A stretch of 64,000 bases of DNA from Lachnospiraceae bacterium. Lineage in GTDB: Bacteria; Bacillota; Clostridia; Lachnospirales; Lachnospiraceae. The DNA lies in assembly GCA_017527205.1 (NCBI GenBank), contig JAFXQK010000012.1, positions 1 to 64,000 on the forward strand. Direction: 5' to 3'. Each line of letters begins with the position of its first letter. Within the stretch, counting starts at the first letter, position 1. Below, in pieces: positions 48,217 to 58,494 of the stretch. Position numbers and translations under genes: made by a program. Under the pieces are notes generated by a model. It ran no database searches. It was not told where the DNA came from and worked only from the letters and a program-made list of their open reading frames with translations.

Positions 48217-51200
48217 TTGAGCCTGCGATTCTATTTTGGCCCCTCGGATGGGGAATTAAGTAAAAGAATCTATGAGGACGTGATTGTGCATTCCTTGGAG
48301 CATCCGGAGACGAATCATCTTGTGATCGTTCCGGATCAGTTTACCATGCAAACGCAAAAGGAACTGGCAACCATGCACCCGCGCGGAGGCATCCTGAACA
48401 TTGACGTCCTAAGCTTTGGACGGTTAGGCCACAGGATCTTGGAGGAGGTGGACTGCCGAGAGGTTCCCGTGCTGGATGATACGGGGAAAAGCCTTGTATT
48501 GCAAAAGGTACAGGGAAAGCTTGCAGGGGAGCTCCCCGTGCTGGGAAGCTTTTTGCATAAGCAGGGCTACGTGCACGAGGTGAAAAGCGCCATTTCGGAG
48601 TTTATGCAATATGGCCTTGCGCCCGGTGACGTACAGGAGCTGATCGAGTATTCCAAGGATCGTTCTGCACTGGCAGGGAAGCTGAGCGACTTAAAGGTGC
48701 TATATGAAGCGTTTCAGGCGTACATTCAGGATCATTTTGTCACGGCAGAGGAGACGCTGGACGTGCTTTGCCGCAATCTCGAGAGGTCAAAGCTGATCCG
48801 AAACAGCGTGATCGTTCTGGACGGCTATACTGGCTTTACGCCGATTCAGTATCGGCTCATCCGAGAGCTTGCCCTGCTCGCAAAGGAGGTGAGTCTAACC
48901 TTTGTCTGCGGAGAGAACGAAAATCCATATCATTTAGAGGGTGAGCAAAAGCTCTTTTATCTGACGCAGAAAACGGTGTTCGACCTGGAGAAGCTTGCAA
49001 AGGAAGCCGGGATCGAAAGAAACCGAGCAGAGGACGTATTTCTGCCAGGCAACGAGGAGGGAGCCGCAGCGTTGCCCTTCTTAAAGCGACATTTCCTTCG
49101 GTATGATAAGTCTGTCTATGAGGGAGAGACTGGCGCCGCACTACGCCTTTTTGAAGCAACGAATCCTGCACAGGAGGTGCGCCAGACGGCGCTGGAGATC
49201 ATGCGCCTGATTCGTAAGGAGGGCGTAGCCTTCCGTGATTTTGTGATCATCACGGGGGATCTCGAAGGGTATGCACCTTACGTGGAGTCGGAGTTTGCAC
49301 GTCTGGGAATCCCAAGCTTTATTGACAGAACCCGAGGCATTACGCTCAATCCCCTTACGGAGTTTATCTTGAGCGCACTGAATCTTTCCCTTAAGAACTA
49401 CAGCTATGAAGCCGTATTTCATTATATGCGAAGCGGCATGACGGGGATTCCCGTGGATGAGATTGATCGCCTGGAGAATTATGTGATCGAGCTTGGCATT
49501 CGCGGGAAAAAGGCGTATTCAGAGCGCTTCGCAAGAAAGACAAGGATGATGAAGCGGGATGAGGTTGCCGGTGAGGCAAAGCTTCAGGCAATTAACGACA
49601 CGAGAGAGAGATTCTATGCGAAGGTCGAGATTCTTTCGGATAAAAAGAAGGATAAGGCCGAAACCTACGTAAATCGTCTTTATGAATTTTTAGTCGGTGC
49701 CGAGGCAGAGCATAAGGTTCTTGCGCTATCACGCCAATTTGAGGCGCAGGGTGAGGCGGCGCGTGCCAAGGAGTATGCGCAGATCTATCGTCTGGTAATG
49801 GATCTTCTCAACCAGATTTACCAGCTTCTCGGCGAAGAGGAGGTAAGCCTGCAGGAGTTTGTGGACATCCTGACGGCTGGCCTTGGAGAAATTCAGGTTG
49901 GCACCATTCCACAGAGCGTTGACCGAATCCTTGTGGGAGACATGGAGCGTACCAGGTTTAAACCCGTAAAATACCTGTTCTTCCTTGGGATCAATGATGG
50001 CAATATTCCAAGAAATACCTTGAAGGGCGGCATCATTTCCGACGTCGAGAGGGAGTTTTTAACGGGATCGGGACGAAGCCTTGCTCCAACGCCAAGAGAG
50101 CAAATGTTTATCCAGAGGTTTTACTTATACCTCAATATCAGTAAACCCAAGGAAGCACTCTATCTGTCCTACGCCAGACAGGGGAGCGACGGTAAGGCAC
50201 TGCGTCCCGCCTATCTCATTGAGAGCGTAAAGCGCCTGTTCCCGAAGCTAGAGTTGGAGATCCCGCATAACAGACCAGCCCTGGAACAGCTTCAGGCTAA
50301 GTCGCAGGGGCTGGAGCTCCTTGCGGATTTCCTTCGCGACTATGCAGGCGGGTTACTGCCTAAGGAGCGCGGGAGGGAGTTTTACACGCTCTACGCGGCT
50401 TATGAAGAGGCTCCGGAAAAAGAGGCGTATCTTGGCGCCGCGTATAGTAAGCAGGAAGATCGTAAGCTACTTGCGCAGATAGCGGAGCAGCTCTATGGGA
50501 AGGTTTTGCAAAATAGCGTCAGCCGTCTGGAGACCTTTGCTGCCTGTGCCTATAAACATTTTTTGCAGTACGGTCTGTCGCTCAAGGAGCGAGAGGAATT
50601 TGGCTTTGAAGCCGTGGACCTGGGAAACGTTTATCACTATGTTCTGGATGAGTTTTCGGAGAGCTTAAAGCGCGAGAAGCTGACCTGGTTTTCCTTTGAT
50701 GAAGTGTTTGCCAAGCGTGTCATTTCTGAGGCCATGGAGAAACAGGCCGCAGAGTATGGCGGTAGCATTCTGCGCTCCAATTATCGGAATGAATATCAGA
50801 TCAAACGCATGGAGAGGATTTTGCTGCGCACTGTTGAAACCCTGCAAAATCAGCTGAAAAAGGGTACCTTTACGCCGCGCGAATATGAGGTCGGTTTTTC
50901 GCAGATGGAGGATCTTGGCAACGCAAAAATGAAGCTGGTCGGAAGGATTGACCGCCTTGATACGGCAGAAGATGACGGCCATGTTTACGTAAAGGTCATG
51001 GACTATAAGTCCGGTGACCGGAGGTTCGACCTTTTGGCAACGTACTATGGGTTGCAGATGCAGCTGGTAGTATATATGAATGCGGCCATGGAGAAGGAAA
51101 AGGAGCGCCATCCAGAGAAGGAAGTGGTTCCGGCTGCGCTTTTGTATTATCATTTGGATGATCCCATGATCGAAGCCAAGAAGGAACTGACCGATGAAGA

Positions 51201-51609
51201 GCTGGAAAAGCAGATTGCCGTCTCGCTTCGCGCCAAGGGCATCGTGAATGAGACGCCGGAAATCGTAAAGCTTCTCGACGGAGAGTTTACGGAGAAGTCG
51301 GACGCGATTCCGGTGGAGCGCAATAAAAACGGGAGCTACTCAAAGAATTCCAGCGTCCTGAGCCGCGAGCATATGGAAAATCTGTCGGCGTACGTGACGG
51401 AAAAGCTTCGCAGCATCGGACGGGAAGTCATGGACGGAAATATTTCGCTCAACCCTTATGAAAAAGGGGATGACAACGCCTGCACCTTCTGTCCCTATGG
51501 GAAGGTTTGCGGCTTTGATCCCTCGATTCCAGGTTGCCAAAAGAGAGTGCTGGAGGACCTTACGGATGAGGAGATTCTGCGTCGCATGGCAGAAAGGAGC
51601 AGCGTATGA
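48217..51609 (+). CDS. addB: AddAB helicase-nuclease subunit AddB
   Basis: 1130 residues from TTG 48217, which has AGGAGGTGG at the right distance. The N-terminus RFYFGPSDGELSKRIYEDVI with VIVPDQFTMQTQKEL is the AddB inactive-helicase domain. LETFAACAYKHFLQYG and the final CTFCPYGKVCGFD supply the four Cys of the iron-sulfur cluster, and KVMDYKSGDRRFDL is the nuclease active site. Recombinational repair of double-strand breaks and phage DNA degradation. Overlaps addA by 4 bp (ATGA). Confidence 0.95.
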   Translation: MSLRFYFGPSDGELSKRIYEDVIVHSLEHPETNHLVIVPDQFTMQTQKELATMHPRGGILNIDVLSFGRLGHRILEEVDCREVPVLDDTGKSLVLQKVQGKLAGELPVLGSFLHKQGYVHEVKSAISEFMQYGLAPGDVQELIEYSKDRSALAGKLSDLKVLYEAFQAYIQDHFVTAEETLDVLCRNLERSKLIRNSVIVLDGYTGFTPIQYRLIRELALLAKEVSLTFVCGENENPYHLEGEQKLFYLTQKTVFDLEKLAKEAGIERNRAEDVFLPGNEEGAAALPFLKRHFLRYDKSVYEGETGAALRLFEATNPAQEVRQTALEIMRLIRKEGVAFRDFVIITGDLEGYAPYVESEFARLGIPSFIDRTRGITLNPLTEFILSALNLSLKNYSYEAVFHYMRSGMTGIPVDEIDRLENYVIELGIRGKKAYSERFARKTRMMKRDEVAGEAKLQAINDTRERFYAKVEILSDKKKDKAETYVNRLYEFLVGAEAEHKVLALSRQFEAQGEAARAKEYAQIYRLVMDLLNQIYQLLGEEEVSLQEFVDILTAGLGEIQVGTIPQSVDRILVGDMERTRFKPVKYLFFLGINDGNIPRNTLKGGIISDVEREFLTGSGRSLAPTPREQMFIQRFYLYLNISKPKEALYLSYARQGSDGKALRPAYLIESVKRLFPKLELEIPHNRPALEQLQAKSQGLELLADFLRDYAGGLLPKERGREFYTLYAAYEEAPEKEAYLGAAYSKQEDRKLLAQIAEQLYGKVLQNSVSRLETFAACAYKHFLQYGLSLKEREEFGFEAVDLGNVYHYVLDEFSESLKREKLTWFSFDEVFAKRVISEAMEKQAAEYGGSILRSNYRNEYQIKRMERILLRTVETLQNQLKKGTFTPREYEVGFSQMEDLGNAKMKLVGRIDRLDTAEDDGHVYVKVMDYKSGDRRFDLLATYYGLQMQLVVYMNAAMEKEKERHPEKEVVPAALLYYHLDDPMIEAKKELTDEELEKQIAVSLRAKGIVNETPEIVKLLDGEFTEKSDAIPVERNKNGSYSKNSSVLSREHMENLSAYVTEKLRSIGREVMDGNISLNPYEKGDDNACTFCPYGKVCGFDPSIPGCQKRVLEDLTDEEILRRMAERSSV

Positions 51610-54600
51610 GCGTCGAATTTACAACCGAGCAGAAGCTGGTAATCGGGCTTCGCGATTGCAATATTTTGGTATCTGCGGCGGCTGGAAGCGGAAAGACGGC
51701 CGTTCTCACGGAGCGAATTGTCAATATGATCTGCGACGAGGAGCATCCCGTTGACGTGGACCGTTTATTGGTGGTGACCTTTACCGCGGCAGCAGCCTCG
51801 GAGATGCGAGAGCGGATTGGCAATAAGCTCAGTGAGCGTCTGACCGAGCATCCGGAGAATGCAAGGCTGCAAAGACAGGCAACGCTGCTACACGGCGCGC
51901 AGATCACGACGATCGATAGCTTTTGCTTATTCCTGTTAAAAAACCATTTTCATGAGATTGGCTTAGATCCTGCCTTTCGCGTCGCTGATGAGCGCGAGAT
52001 AAAGCTGTTGCAGCAGGAAGCCTTGGCGGAGCTTTTAGAGGAACGCTTTGAAGAGGGGCGGCCGGTATTTTTTGACTGTGTGGAGGCACTTTGCCCGAGG
52101 GGGAAGGAGAAGACCTTAGAGGAGCATATTCTCTCTCTTTCACGCTATGCGGCAAGCTTTCCATGGCCGGAAGAATGGCTTCGAAGGCGCATGCAGGATT
52201 ATGCTCAAAAGAGCGAAGAGGACTTTACCAAAACGGAGCTTTGGCAGTATTTGCTGCATTACGTAAAGGGCGTGCTTGCCGGTTGCCAGCAAAAGCTGGA
52301 TCAGGCGATCGCGGTGACAATGCTTCCTGATGGACCATACTTTTATGGTGATCTTTTGGAGAATGAAAAGGGGCAGATGGCTGGCGTTATGGCAAAGCTT
52401 GGCGAGGCAGGGGAGCTTATGAGCCTGAGCGGCCTTGTAGCCTCAGTCACCTTTGACAGGCTTCCGAACGCTAAGGATTCTTCGGTTGATCCGGAGAAGC
52501 GGAAGCTCGCACAGGACATCCGAAACGACGTAAAGAAAATTCTTGGTGAGTTGCAGGAGCAGTTTTTCAGTGCTGATTTTTCTCTTGTCATGCAAAGAAC
52601 CAGGGGAGCGGAGCCCATAGCGAAGGAATTGCTGCAGCTGGTGATTGATTTTGACCAGCGCATGCGTGAAAAAAAGACGGAAAAGAAGATCATTGATTTT
52701 AGCGACATGGAGCATTTTGCATTGGACATATTGCTTCGACGAGAGGGAGAAAGCATTGTACCGACGCAGGTCGCAAAGCAGTATCGCGAGTATTTTCAGG
52801 AGGTTCTCATCGACGAGTATCAGGACAGTAACCTGGTACAGGAATACCTTCTCCGTGCCGTATCCGGTGAGGAGGACGGAAGGTACGACCGCTTCATGGT
52901 GGGTGACGTCAAGCAGAGTATTTATCATTTTAGGTTAGCGCGGCCAGAGCTCTTTTTGGAAAAGTATGGAACCTATCAAAAGACCGGGCCGCTTCGCAGA
53001 ATTGATCTTTCCAAGAATTTCCGAAGCAGAGGCACCGTGATCGAGACCGTAAATTGTATTTTCGAGCGGACCATGAGCGAGGAGGTCGGCGGAATTGTTT
53101 ATGACAATGATGCCGCGCTGCATGCAGGTGCCGTGTACCCGGAAGCCGAGGGGCTTGAGAGTGAACTGTTGCTGGTACAGGATCCAGGGGCAGGCGCGGG
53201 TCTTGACGGGAAGCAGGCCGAAGCACGCGCCGTGGCACGGCGCATCGCGGAGCTTCGAAGGAATGGAAAGGTTTTTGATCCGCAGACGAAGGAAATGCGC
53301 GAGGTGAAATATCGCGATGTCGTGATTCTGCTAAGATCCCTTTCCTCAGGGTGGGGCGATGCCTATAAAGCAGAGCTGGAAGCAAAGGGTATTCCTGCGT
53401 ATGTTACTTCCAAGACAGGCTACTTTACCGCAACTGAGGTGCAGGACGTTCTGAATTTTCTTCGCGTGATCGATAATCCATTGCAGGACATCCCGATGTT
53501 TGGTGTCCTCCGCTCCTTCTTTGGCGGGTTTTCCGAGGAGGAGATAGCAAGGCTTCGCGGAACAAAAAAGGAACAATCCTTATATGAGTGTCTGCTGGAA
53601 GCGGAGGATGAGAAGGTGGCCATCTTCCTCAAAAGGCTCCAGAGCTTTCGTGAAAAGACGAGCATCCTGCCGATCAGGGCGCTGCTGGAAAAGATTCTTT
53701 GGGAATATGATTACCTAAATTACGTGACGGCGCTGCCAGGCGGAAGCAAACGCCGCGCGAATCTGGAAATGCTGCTCGTAAAGGCTTCGGATTTTGAGAA
53801 GACGTCATTTTACGGACTGTTTCATTTCCTTCGCTACATTGAGATGCTGGAAAAGTATGATGAGGACTATGGCGAGGCGGATACGCTGGATGAGAACGCC
53901 GACGTCGTGCGTATCATGAGCATCCATAAGAGCAAGGGCCTGGAGTTTCCCGTGACGATTGTTTCAGGCCTTTCGAAGGGCTTTAACATGAAGGACGTAA
54001 ATAAGTCCGTGATCACGGAGGTCGATTTGGGACTTGGCCTTGACTTTGTGGATCCCTTGCGGCGCGTTCGCTATAAGACGCTGCAAAAGAGCGTCATTGC
54101 AAAAAAGCTGCGGGAGGATACGCTGGCGGAGGAGCTTAGGCTTCTTTACGTTGCACTAACCAGAGCGAAGGAAAAGCTCATCCTCACGGGAAGCGTTTCT
54201 GAACCGCAAAAGTTTTTGGCAGAAAGCGAACTTCTCTCTGGAAATACGGCGCACCTGTCCTATCTTGAGTTTATGAAGGCGGGTACGATGATGGATTTTC
54301 TAAAGCCGATTCTGTTCCAAACGGGACTGGAGATTTCCGTGATCCCCGCAGAGGAATTGCTTGGTGCGGTGTCGGAGCAGCAGCTTTCCTATGAGCTGTC
54401 GAAGGAGGCACTTAAGGATGCGAAGGAGAAGGCGGACGAGGCACTTTTGGCTGACCTAAGGGAGCGTTTTTCCTATGCATATCCGCATGCAAAGCTACAG
54501 GAGCTCTATACCAAAACGACCGTATCAGAGCTGAAGATTGCTGCCATGTCAGAAAAGGATGAGGCGGCCTATCATGCCTTCGAGGACACGGTTGCGGAGC

Positions 54601-55154
54601 CCTACGTACCGGAATTTAGAAGACAGGAGGAGGCCATTACGGGCGCGGTTCGCGGAAATGCTTACCACCGCGTGATGGAGCTGATGGACTTTACGCTCCG
54701 AAACAACGGGGAGGGCATGTCACAGGCGGTCTGCGCACTCCTGCAAAGACTTTCAGAGGAACACAGGCTTTCGGAGGAATATCGAAACGCCGTGAACGCG
54801 AACAAGCTTTGTCAGCTCCTGAAATCGGAGCTGGGGGAGAGGCTTAGCAAAGCGCAACAGGCGGGAAAGCTGTTCCGCGAACAGCCCTTCGTATTATCGC
54901 TTCCTGCAACGAGACTGCGGGGAGATTTCCCCAGGGAAGAGAGTGTTTTGATCCAGGGTATCATCGACGTGTATTTCGAGGAGGAGGACGGTCTGGTGTT
55001 ATTGGATTATAAGACGGATTCTGTCCCTGACATGGAAAAGCTTTGGCAGCGGTATGAAACGCAGCTGGATTACTATCAGGAGGCACTCGAGCGTCTGACT
55101 GGCAAGAAGGTCAAGGAACGGCTCCTCTACTCCTTCCATCTCGGACGGTATTAA
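51606..55154 (+). CDS. addA: AddAB helicase-nuclease subunit AddA
   Basis: 1182 residues. UvrD-type helicase with Walker A SAAAGSGKTAVLTERI, VLIDEYQDSNLVQEYLL, GDVKQSIYHFRLARPELF and VRIMSIHKSKGLEFPV, then a C-terminal RecB-like nuclease (VRGNAYHRVMELM, GIIDVYFEEEDGLVLLDYKTD). Translationally coupled to addB. Confidence 0.95.
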   Translation: MSVEFTTEQKLVIGLRDCNILVSAAAGSGKTAVLTERIVNMICDEEHPVDVDRLLVVTFTAAAASEMRERIGNKLSERLTEHPENARLQRQATLLHGAQITTIDSFCLFLLKNHFHEIGLDPAFRVADEREIKLLQQEALAELLEERFEEGRPVFFDCVEALCPRGKEKTLEEHILSLSRYAASFPWPEEWLRRRMQDYAQKSEEDFTKTELWQYLLHYVKGVLAGCQQKLDQAIAVTMLPDGPYFYGDLLENEKGQMAGVMAKLGEAGELMSLSGLVASVTFDRLPNAKDSSVDPEKRKLAQDIRNDVKKILGELQEQFFSADFSLVMQRTRGAEPIAKELLQLVIDFDQRMREKKTEKKIIDFSDMEHFALDILLRREGESIVPTQVAKQYREYFQEVLIDEYQDSNLVQEYLLRAVSGEEDGRYDRFMVGDVKQSIYHFRLARPELFLEKYGTYQKTGPLRRIDLSKNFRSRGTVIETVNCIFERTMSEEVGGIVYDNDAALHAGAVYPEAEGLESELLLVQDPGAGAGLDGKQAEARAVARRIAELRRNGKVFDPQTKEMREVKYRDVVILLRSLSSGWGDAYKAELEAKGIPAYVTSKTGYFTATEVQDVLNFLRVIDNPLQDIPMFGVLRSFFGGFSEEEIARLRGTKKEQSLYECLLEAEDEKVAIFLKRLQSFREKTSILPIRALLEKILWEYDYLNYVTALPGGSKRRANLEMLLVKASDFEKTSFYGLFHFLRYIEMLEKYDEDYGEADTLDENADVVRIMSIHKSKGLEFPVTIVSGLSKGFNMKDVNKSVITEVDLGLGLDFVDPLRRVRYKTLQKSVIAKKLREDTLAEELRLLYVALTRAKEKLILTGSVSEPQKFLAESELLSGNTAHLSYLEFMKAGTMMDFLKPILFQTGLEISVIPAEELLGAVSEQQLSYELSKEALKDAKEKADEALLADLRERFSYAYPHAKLQELYTKTTVSELKIAAMSEKDEAAYHAFEDTVAEPYVPEFRRQEEAITGAVRGNAYHRVMELMDFTLRNNGEGMSQAVCALLQRLSEEHRLSEEYRNAVNANKLCQLLKSELGERLSKAQQAGKLFREQPFVLSLPATRLRGDFPREESVLIQGIIDVYFEEEDGLVLLDYKTDSVPDMEKLWQRYETQLDYYQEALERLTGKKVKERLLYSFHLGRY

Positions 55155-55228
55155 CAAAGAAGAGTGCATCCCTCAAAAAAGTACTTGATTTTTTGGGGGA
55201 ATGCGAATAGAATATCTCTGAAAGAGAA

Positions 55229-55314
55229 GCAACGGGAGCTTGTAAACAGGCTGAGAGGAAGGTGTGACCTTCGACCGATGACCTGATTTGGATAATGCCA
55301 ACGTAGGGAAGTGG
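55229..55314 (+). promoter_or_regulatory. TPP riboswitch
   Basis: Contains the signature blocks CGGGAGC, GGCTGAGAGGA, the P3 hairpin with GACC, and ACCTGATTTGGATAATGCCA followed by ACGTAGGGAAGTGG. Stands before the thiamine genes and is followed by a terminator. Confidence 0.95.
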
Positions 55315-55334
55315 ATCAAAAAACTGACACTTTA

Positions 55335-55368
55335 TGGGGAGTTGGCATTTTTGTCAACTCCCTTTTTG
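55335..55368 (+). terminator. Expression-platform terminator of the TPP riboswitch
   Basis: GGGAGTTG pairs with CAACTCCC around CATTTTTGT, followed by five T. The 220 bp from here to thiW hold further hairpins (CCCAAGTACTTGGG, GTTCTCA/TGAGAAC) and no convincing gene. Confidence 0.85.
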
Positions 55369-55590
55369 CAGGCTGAAAGGAGGGAAGGGTAGTAAAAAAA
55401 TGAATCCCAAGTACTTGGGACGGATGCAAGGGGAGCGCCTTGTGTCTTGTAGGTTGCAGCGATGGGAAGCCGTGTTCCGGCGTGAGAGGAAACCAGTGAG
55501 TTTCGACCGAATTCTCAAGCGGCGAAGTGCCGTGATTTTGTGAGAACGTCGCTGTCATTGCCGTTCTCAAGATTAGGAGGGAAAAGAAAA

Positions 55591-56100
55591 ATGAAAAATC
55601 AAACAAAAAAATTATGTTTTGCGGGTATCTTTTGTGCCATTGCAGTCGTGGGAAGCATGTTCTCCTTCCCGATATTCGGAAGCAAATGTGCTCCGGTGCA
55701 GCATGCAGTGAATGTTTTGTGTGCGGTGCTTCTAGGCCCTGCCTATGGTCTGGGAGCTGCTTTTGTAGCCAGCCTTCTCAGAAATCTTTTGGGACTTGGA
55801 AGTCTTTTGGCTTTCCCAGGAAGTATGATCGGTGCGTTGCTTAGCGGACTTGCCTATAAGTATTCCAAAAAGCTTTGGTTGACCGTGCTTGCTGAGGTGT
55901 TTGGCACGGGGATTCTGGGCGGACTTTGTGCCTATCCCATTGCCATTGCCTTTATGGGAAAACAGGCTGGCGACGTAGCGTTTTATGCATACGTCATCCC
56001 GTTCTTGATCTCTACGGCAGTAGGGGCAGTCATTGCTGGTGTTTTGGTAACCATGCTGCAAAAAACGGGAGCGCTTAAGATGTTTGCAGAACAATCATAG
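55591..56100 (+). CDS. thiW: ThiW, thiazole ECF transporter S component
   Basis: 169 residues from ATG 55591 (RBS TTAGGAGGGAAAAG); the upstream part of the frame has no RBS. Five to six spans; PVQHAVNVLCAVLLGPAYGLGAAF and FPGSMIGALLSGLAYK are typical for ThiW, the substrate-binding subunit for thiazole uptake with the shared ECF energy module. First gene under the TPP riboswitch. Confidence 0.9.
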   Translation: MKNQTKKLCFAGIFCAIAVVGSMFSFPIFGSKCAPVQHAVNVLCAVLLGPAYGLGAAFVASLLRNLLGLGSLLAFPGSMIGALLSGLAYKYSKKLWLTVLAEVFGTGILGGLCAYPIAIAFMGKQAGDVAFYAYVIPFLISTAVGAVIAGVLVTMLQKTGALKMFAEQS

Positions 56101-56145
56101 ATAAACGGGTTTGGAGCCGGAAGGATGAAACGGGAGGAAATAAGC

Positions 56146-56976
56146 ATGCTGTTAGAAAAAGGCATTACAAAAATCAGACAGGAAAAGCCATTGATCCATG
56201 TGATAACAAATCCCGTGACATGTAATGATTGCGCCAATGTCCTTTTGGCCATTGGCGCCTCTCCCGTAATGGCAGAGGATCCGGCGGAGGTCGCGGAAAT
56301 CACGCAAAGGTGTGATTCGCTGGTATTAAATCTGGGCATGCTGAATTCGTTAAAAAAAGAGGCCATGGTGCTTGCGGGAAAGAAGGCAAATCAAAAGCGT
56401 ATTCCAGTGGTGTTTGATCCCGTTGGAGTTGGCGCTTCATCCTTTCGCTTACGGGCTGCGAAGGAGCTGATGGAGCAGGTTCGATTTACGGCAATTCGCG
56501 GAAATGCTTCAGAGGTGTTGACGCTGTTGCATGGTGAGGGAAGAGAAAAAGGAGTCGACGCGAGTGAGGCAGATTCCTTCGGAGATGATTTGCCGGAGGA
56601 CGTGAAAAAGGAGCTTTGCATGTTTTCCCGAAGAACGGGTGCAGTACTGATGCTGTCCGGGAAAACGGATTATATTGTGAGCGGTGCGCAGATTGCCATG
56701 GTGAAAAATGGAAGCGCATGGCTCGGAAGGATTACGGGAACAGGATGCCAATTGTCTGCCATGCTGGGAGCTTTTTTGGCGGTATCTCAAGGGCATTTCT
56801 TTCAGGCGGCGGTCAGTGGTGCGTGTGCCATGGGGATCAGCGGGGAAATTGCTGAAGGAAGCTTAAGGACAGGGGAAGGAAGCGGAACGTTTCACGTAAG
56901 ATTGTTGGATGCGTTAAGCCTTTTGGATGACAAAACAATTTGTGATAACAGTTGGGTTTTGGAGGAAGGAACATAA
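56146..56976 (+). CDS. thiM: Hydroxyethylthiazole kinase
   Basis: 276 residues from ATG 56146, preceded by GGGAGG; an in-frame ATG at 56125 is also possible. IHVITNPVTCNDCANVLLAIGASPVMAEDP, VVFDPVGVGAS and ITGTGCQLSAMLGAF are the ribokinase-like ThiM blocks with the anion-hole Cys. Phosphorylates the thiazole imported by ThiW. Overlap-free operon position. Confidence 0.95.
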   Translation: MLLEKGITKIRQEKPLIHVITNPVTCNDCANVLLAIGASPVMAEDPAEVAEITQRCDSLVLNLGMLNSLKKEAMVLAGKKANQKRIPVVFDPVGVGASSFRLRAAKELMEQVRFTAIRGNASEVLTLLHGEGREKGVDASEADSFGDDLPEDVKKELCMFSRRTGAVLMLSGKTDYIVSGAQIAMVKNGSAWLGRITGTGCQLSAMLGAFLAVSQGHFFQAAVSGACAMGISGEIAEGSLRTGEGSGTFHVRLLDALSLLDDKTICDNSWVLEEGT

Positions 56977-56980
56977 GAAA

Positions 56981-57622
56981 ATGAGAATCAGTCGGGAGCA
57001 AATGCTCCTATACGCGGTGACGGACAGGTCCTGGACCGGAAAGAGGACCTTGGAGGAACAGGTGGAAGCAGCCCTGAAGGGAGGCATTACCTGTCTTCAG
57101 TTGAGAGAGAAAAACATGGGCGAGGAAGCCTTTATGGAAGAAGCCCTTAGAATAAAGCATTTGTGCGATCAGTATCAGGTGCCTCTGATCATCAATGATC
57201 ACTTTGAGATAGCCATGCGCTGCAAAGCTGCGGGCGTGCATCTGGGACAGGAGGACGGCAGTGCCTGGGAGGTACGGAAGCAGGCAGGAGAACATTTTAT
57301 CATTGGCGTTTCGGCACACAACATAGAAGAGGCTCTTTTGGCACAGAAGCAGGGCGCGGATTACTTAGGCGTCGGAGCGGTTTTTGGTTCCGCAACGAAG
57401 AAGGACGCAAAACCCTTGGACAGAAAAGTGCTTCGTGACATTACGGACGCCGTGACAATCCCGGTCGTAGCCATCGGAGGCATCACGCGGGAGAATATGA
57501 AGGAGCTTTCCGATACTGGCATAGACGGAGTTGCCTTGGTATCGGCGATTTTCGGCGCGCAGGATATTGAAACAGAGTGTCGCGAGCTTGTTGCAGAGAC
57601 AAAACAGATCGTAGGGAGGTAG
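56981..57622 (+). CDS. thiE: Thiamine-phosphate synthase
   Basis: 213 residues from ATG 56981 (RBS TTGGAGGAAGG just before the thiM stop). TCLQLREKNMG, IINDHFEIAMRCKAAGVHLGQEDG, GVSAHNIEEA and PVVAIGGITREN are the ThiE barrel loops for HMP-PP and thiazole phosphate. Joins the two halves of thiamine. Confidence 0.95.
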   Translation: MRISREQMLLYAVTDRSWTGKRTLEEQVEAALKGGITCLQLREKNMGEEAFMEEALRIKHLCDQYQVPLIINDHFEIAMRCKAAGVHLGQEDGSAWEVRKQAGEHFIIGVSAHNIEEALLAQKQGADYLGVGAVFGSATKKDAKPLDRKVLRDITDAVTIPVVAIGGITRENMKELSDTGIDGVALVSAIFGAQDIETECRELVAETKQIVGR

Positions 57623-57626
57623 AGGC

Positions 57627-58448
57627 ATGAAAACGGCATTATCCATAGCGGGCAGTGATTCCAGCGGCGGTGCGGGAATTCAGGCAGATCTGAAGACCAT
57701 GACCATGAATGGCGTTTTTGGAATGACGGCAATTACGGCGCTTACGGCTCAAAATACAATGGGCGTTTCTGCCATCATGGAGGTGACGCCAGAGTTCTTA
57801 AAAGAACAGATCAATGCTGTTTTTGAGGATATTTATCCAGATGCGGTAAAAATCGGTATGGTGTCTTCCGCGGAATTAATTCAGGTGATTGCAGAGCGGT
57901 TGCGTTTTTTTAAGGCAGGTAACATTGTCGTGGATCCGGTAATGGTTGCAACGAGTGGGTCAAGGCTGCTTAGGGATGATGCGCTGGAAATGCTGCGCAA
58001 GGAGCTGCTTCCCATGGCCGTGCTCATTACGCCCAATATCCCGGAGGCACAGATTTTGTCTGGTCTGACGATTCAGACTGCGGACGACATGGAGAGAGCA
58101 GCAAAGAAAATCCACGAAGATTATGGCTGTGCCGTGCTGTTAAAGGGTGGACACAGCATTAATGACGCAAATGATCTTCTGTGCGATGACAAAGGATTTT
58201 CCTGGTTTCAGGGAAAACGAATTGCAAATCCGAATACGCATGGAACGGGGTGTACGCTTTCCTCGGCCATAGCGTCAAATCTGGCGAAGGGATATCCGCT
58301 GGAGGAAGCGATCAGACGATCCAAGGAATATATCGCAGGAGCGCTTTCTGCCATGCTGGATCTGGGAAGGGGAAGCGGTCCCATGCAACATAATTTTAAC
58401 CTGACCGGAGAATTCGCAAACCATTATTCGAGTGATTCGGATCAATAG
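57627..58448 (+). CDS. thiD: Hydroxymethylpyrimidine (phosphate) kinase
   Basis: 273 residues. ALSIAGSDSSGGAGIQADLKTMTMNGVFGM, VVDPVMVATSGSRLL, ITPNIPEAQIL and THGTGCTLSSAIASNLA are the ThiD signature blocks. Phosphorylates HMP and HMP-P. RBS AGGGAGG 8 nt upstream. Confidence 0.95.
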   Translation: MKTALSIAGSDSSGGAGIQADLKTMTMNGVFGMTAITALTAQNTMGVSAIMEVTPEFLKEQINAVFEDIYPDAVKIGMVSSAELIQVIAERLRFFKAGNIVVDPVMVATSGSRLLRDDALEMLRKELLPMAVLITPNIPEAQILSGLTIQTADDMERAAKKIHEDYGCAVLLKGGHSINDANDLLCDDKGFSWFQGKRIANPNTHGTGCTLSSAIASNLAKGYPLEEAIRRSKEYIAGALSAMLDLGRGSGPMQHNFNLTGEFANHYSSDSDQ

Positions 58449-58494
58449 TACCTTGATGGACAGATAGAGAAAAAGTAAAGAAAAGGAGAGCTAC

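Noticed and set aside
36112..55000. Long minus-strand frames opposite GH67, GH2, addB, addA and thiC.
   Set aside because: They are mirror frames of GC-rich coding sequence and have neither start signals nor recognisable domains.
55400..55543. 47-codon ORF between the TPP riboswitch and thiW.
   Set aside because: The RBS is too far away, the region is full of hairpins, and the translation is arginine rich without family resemblance. More likely untranslated leader.
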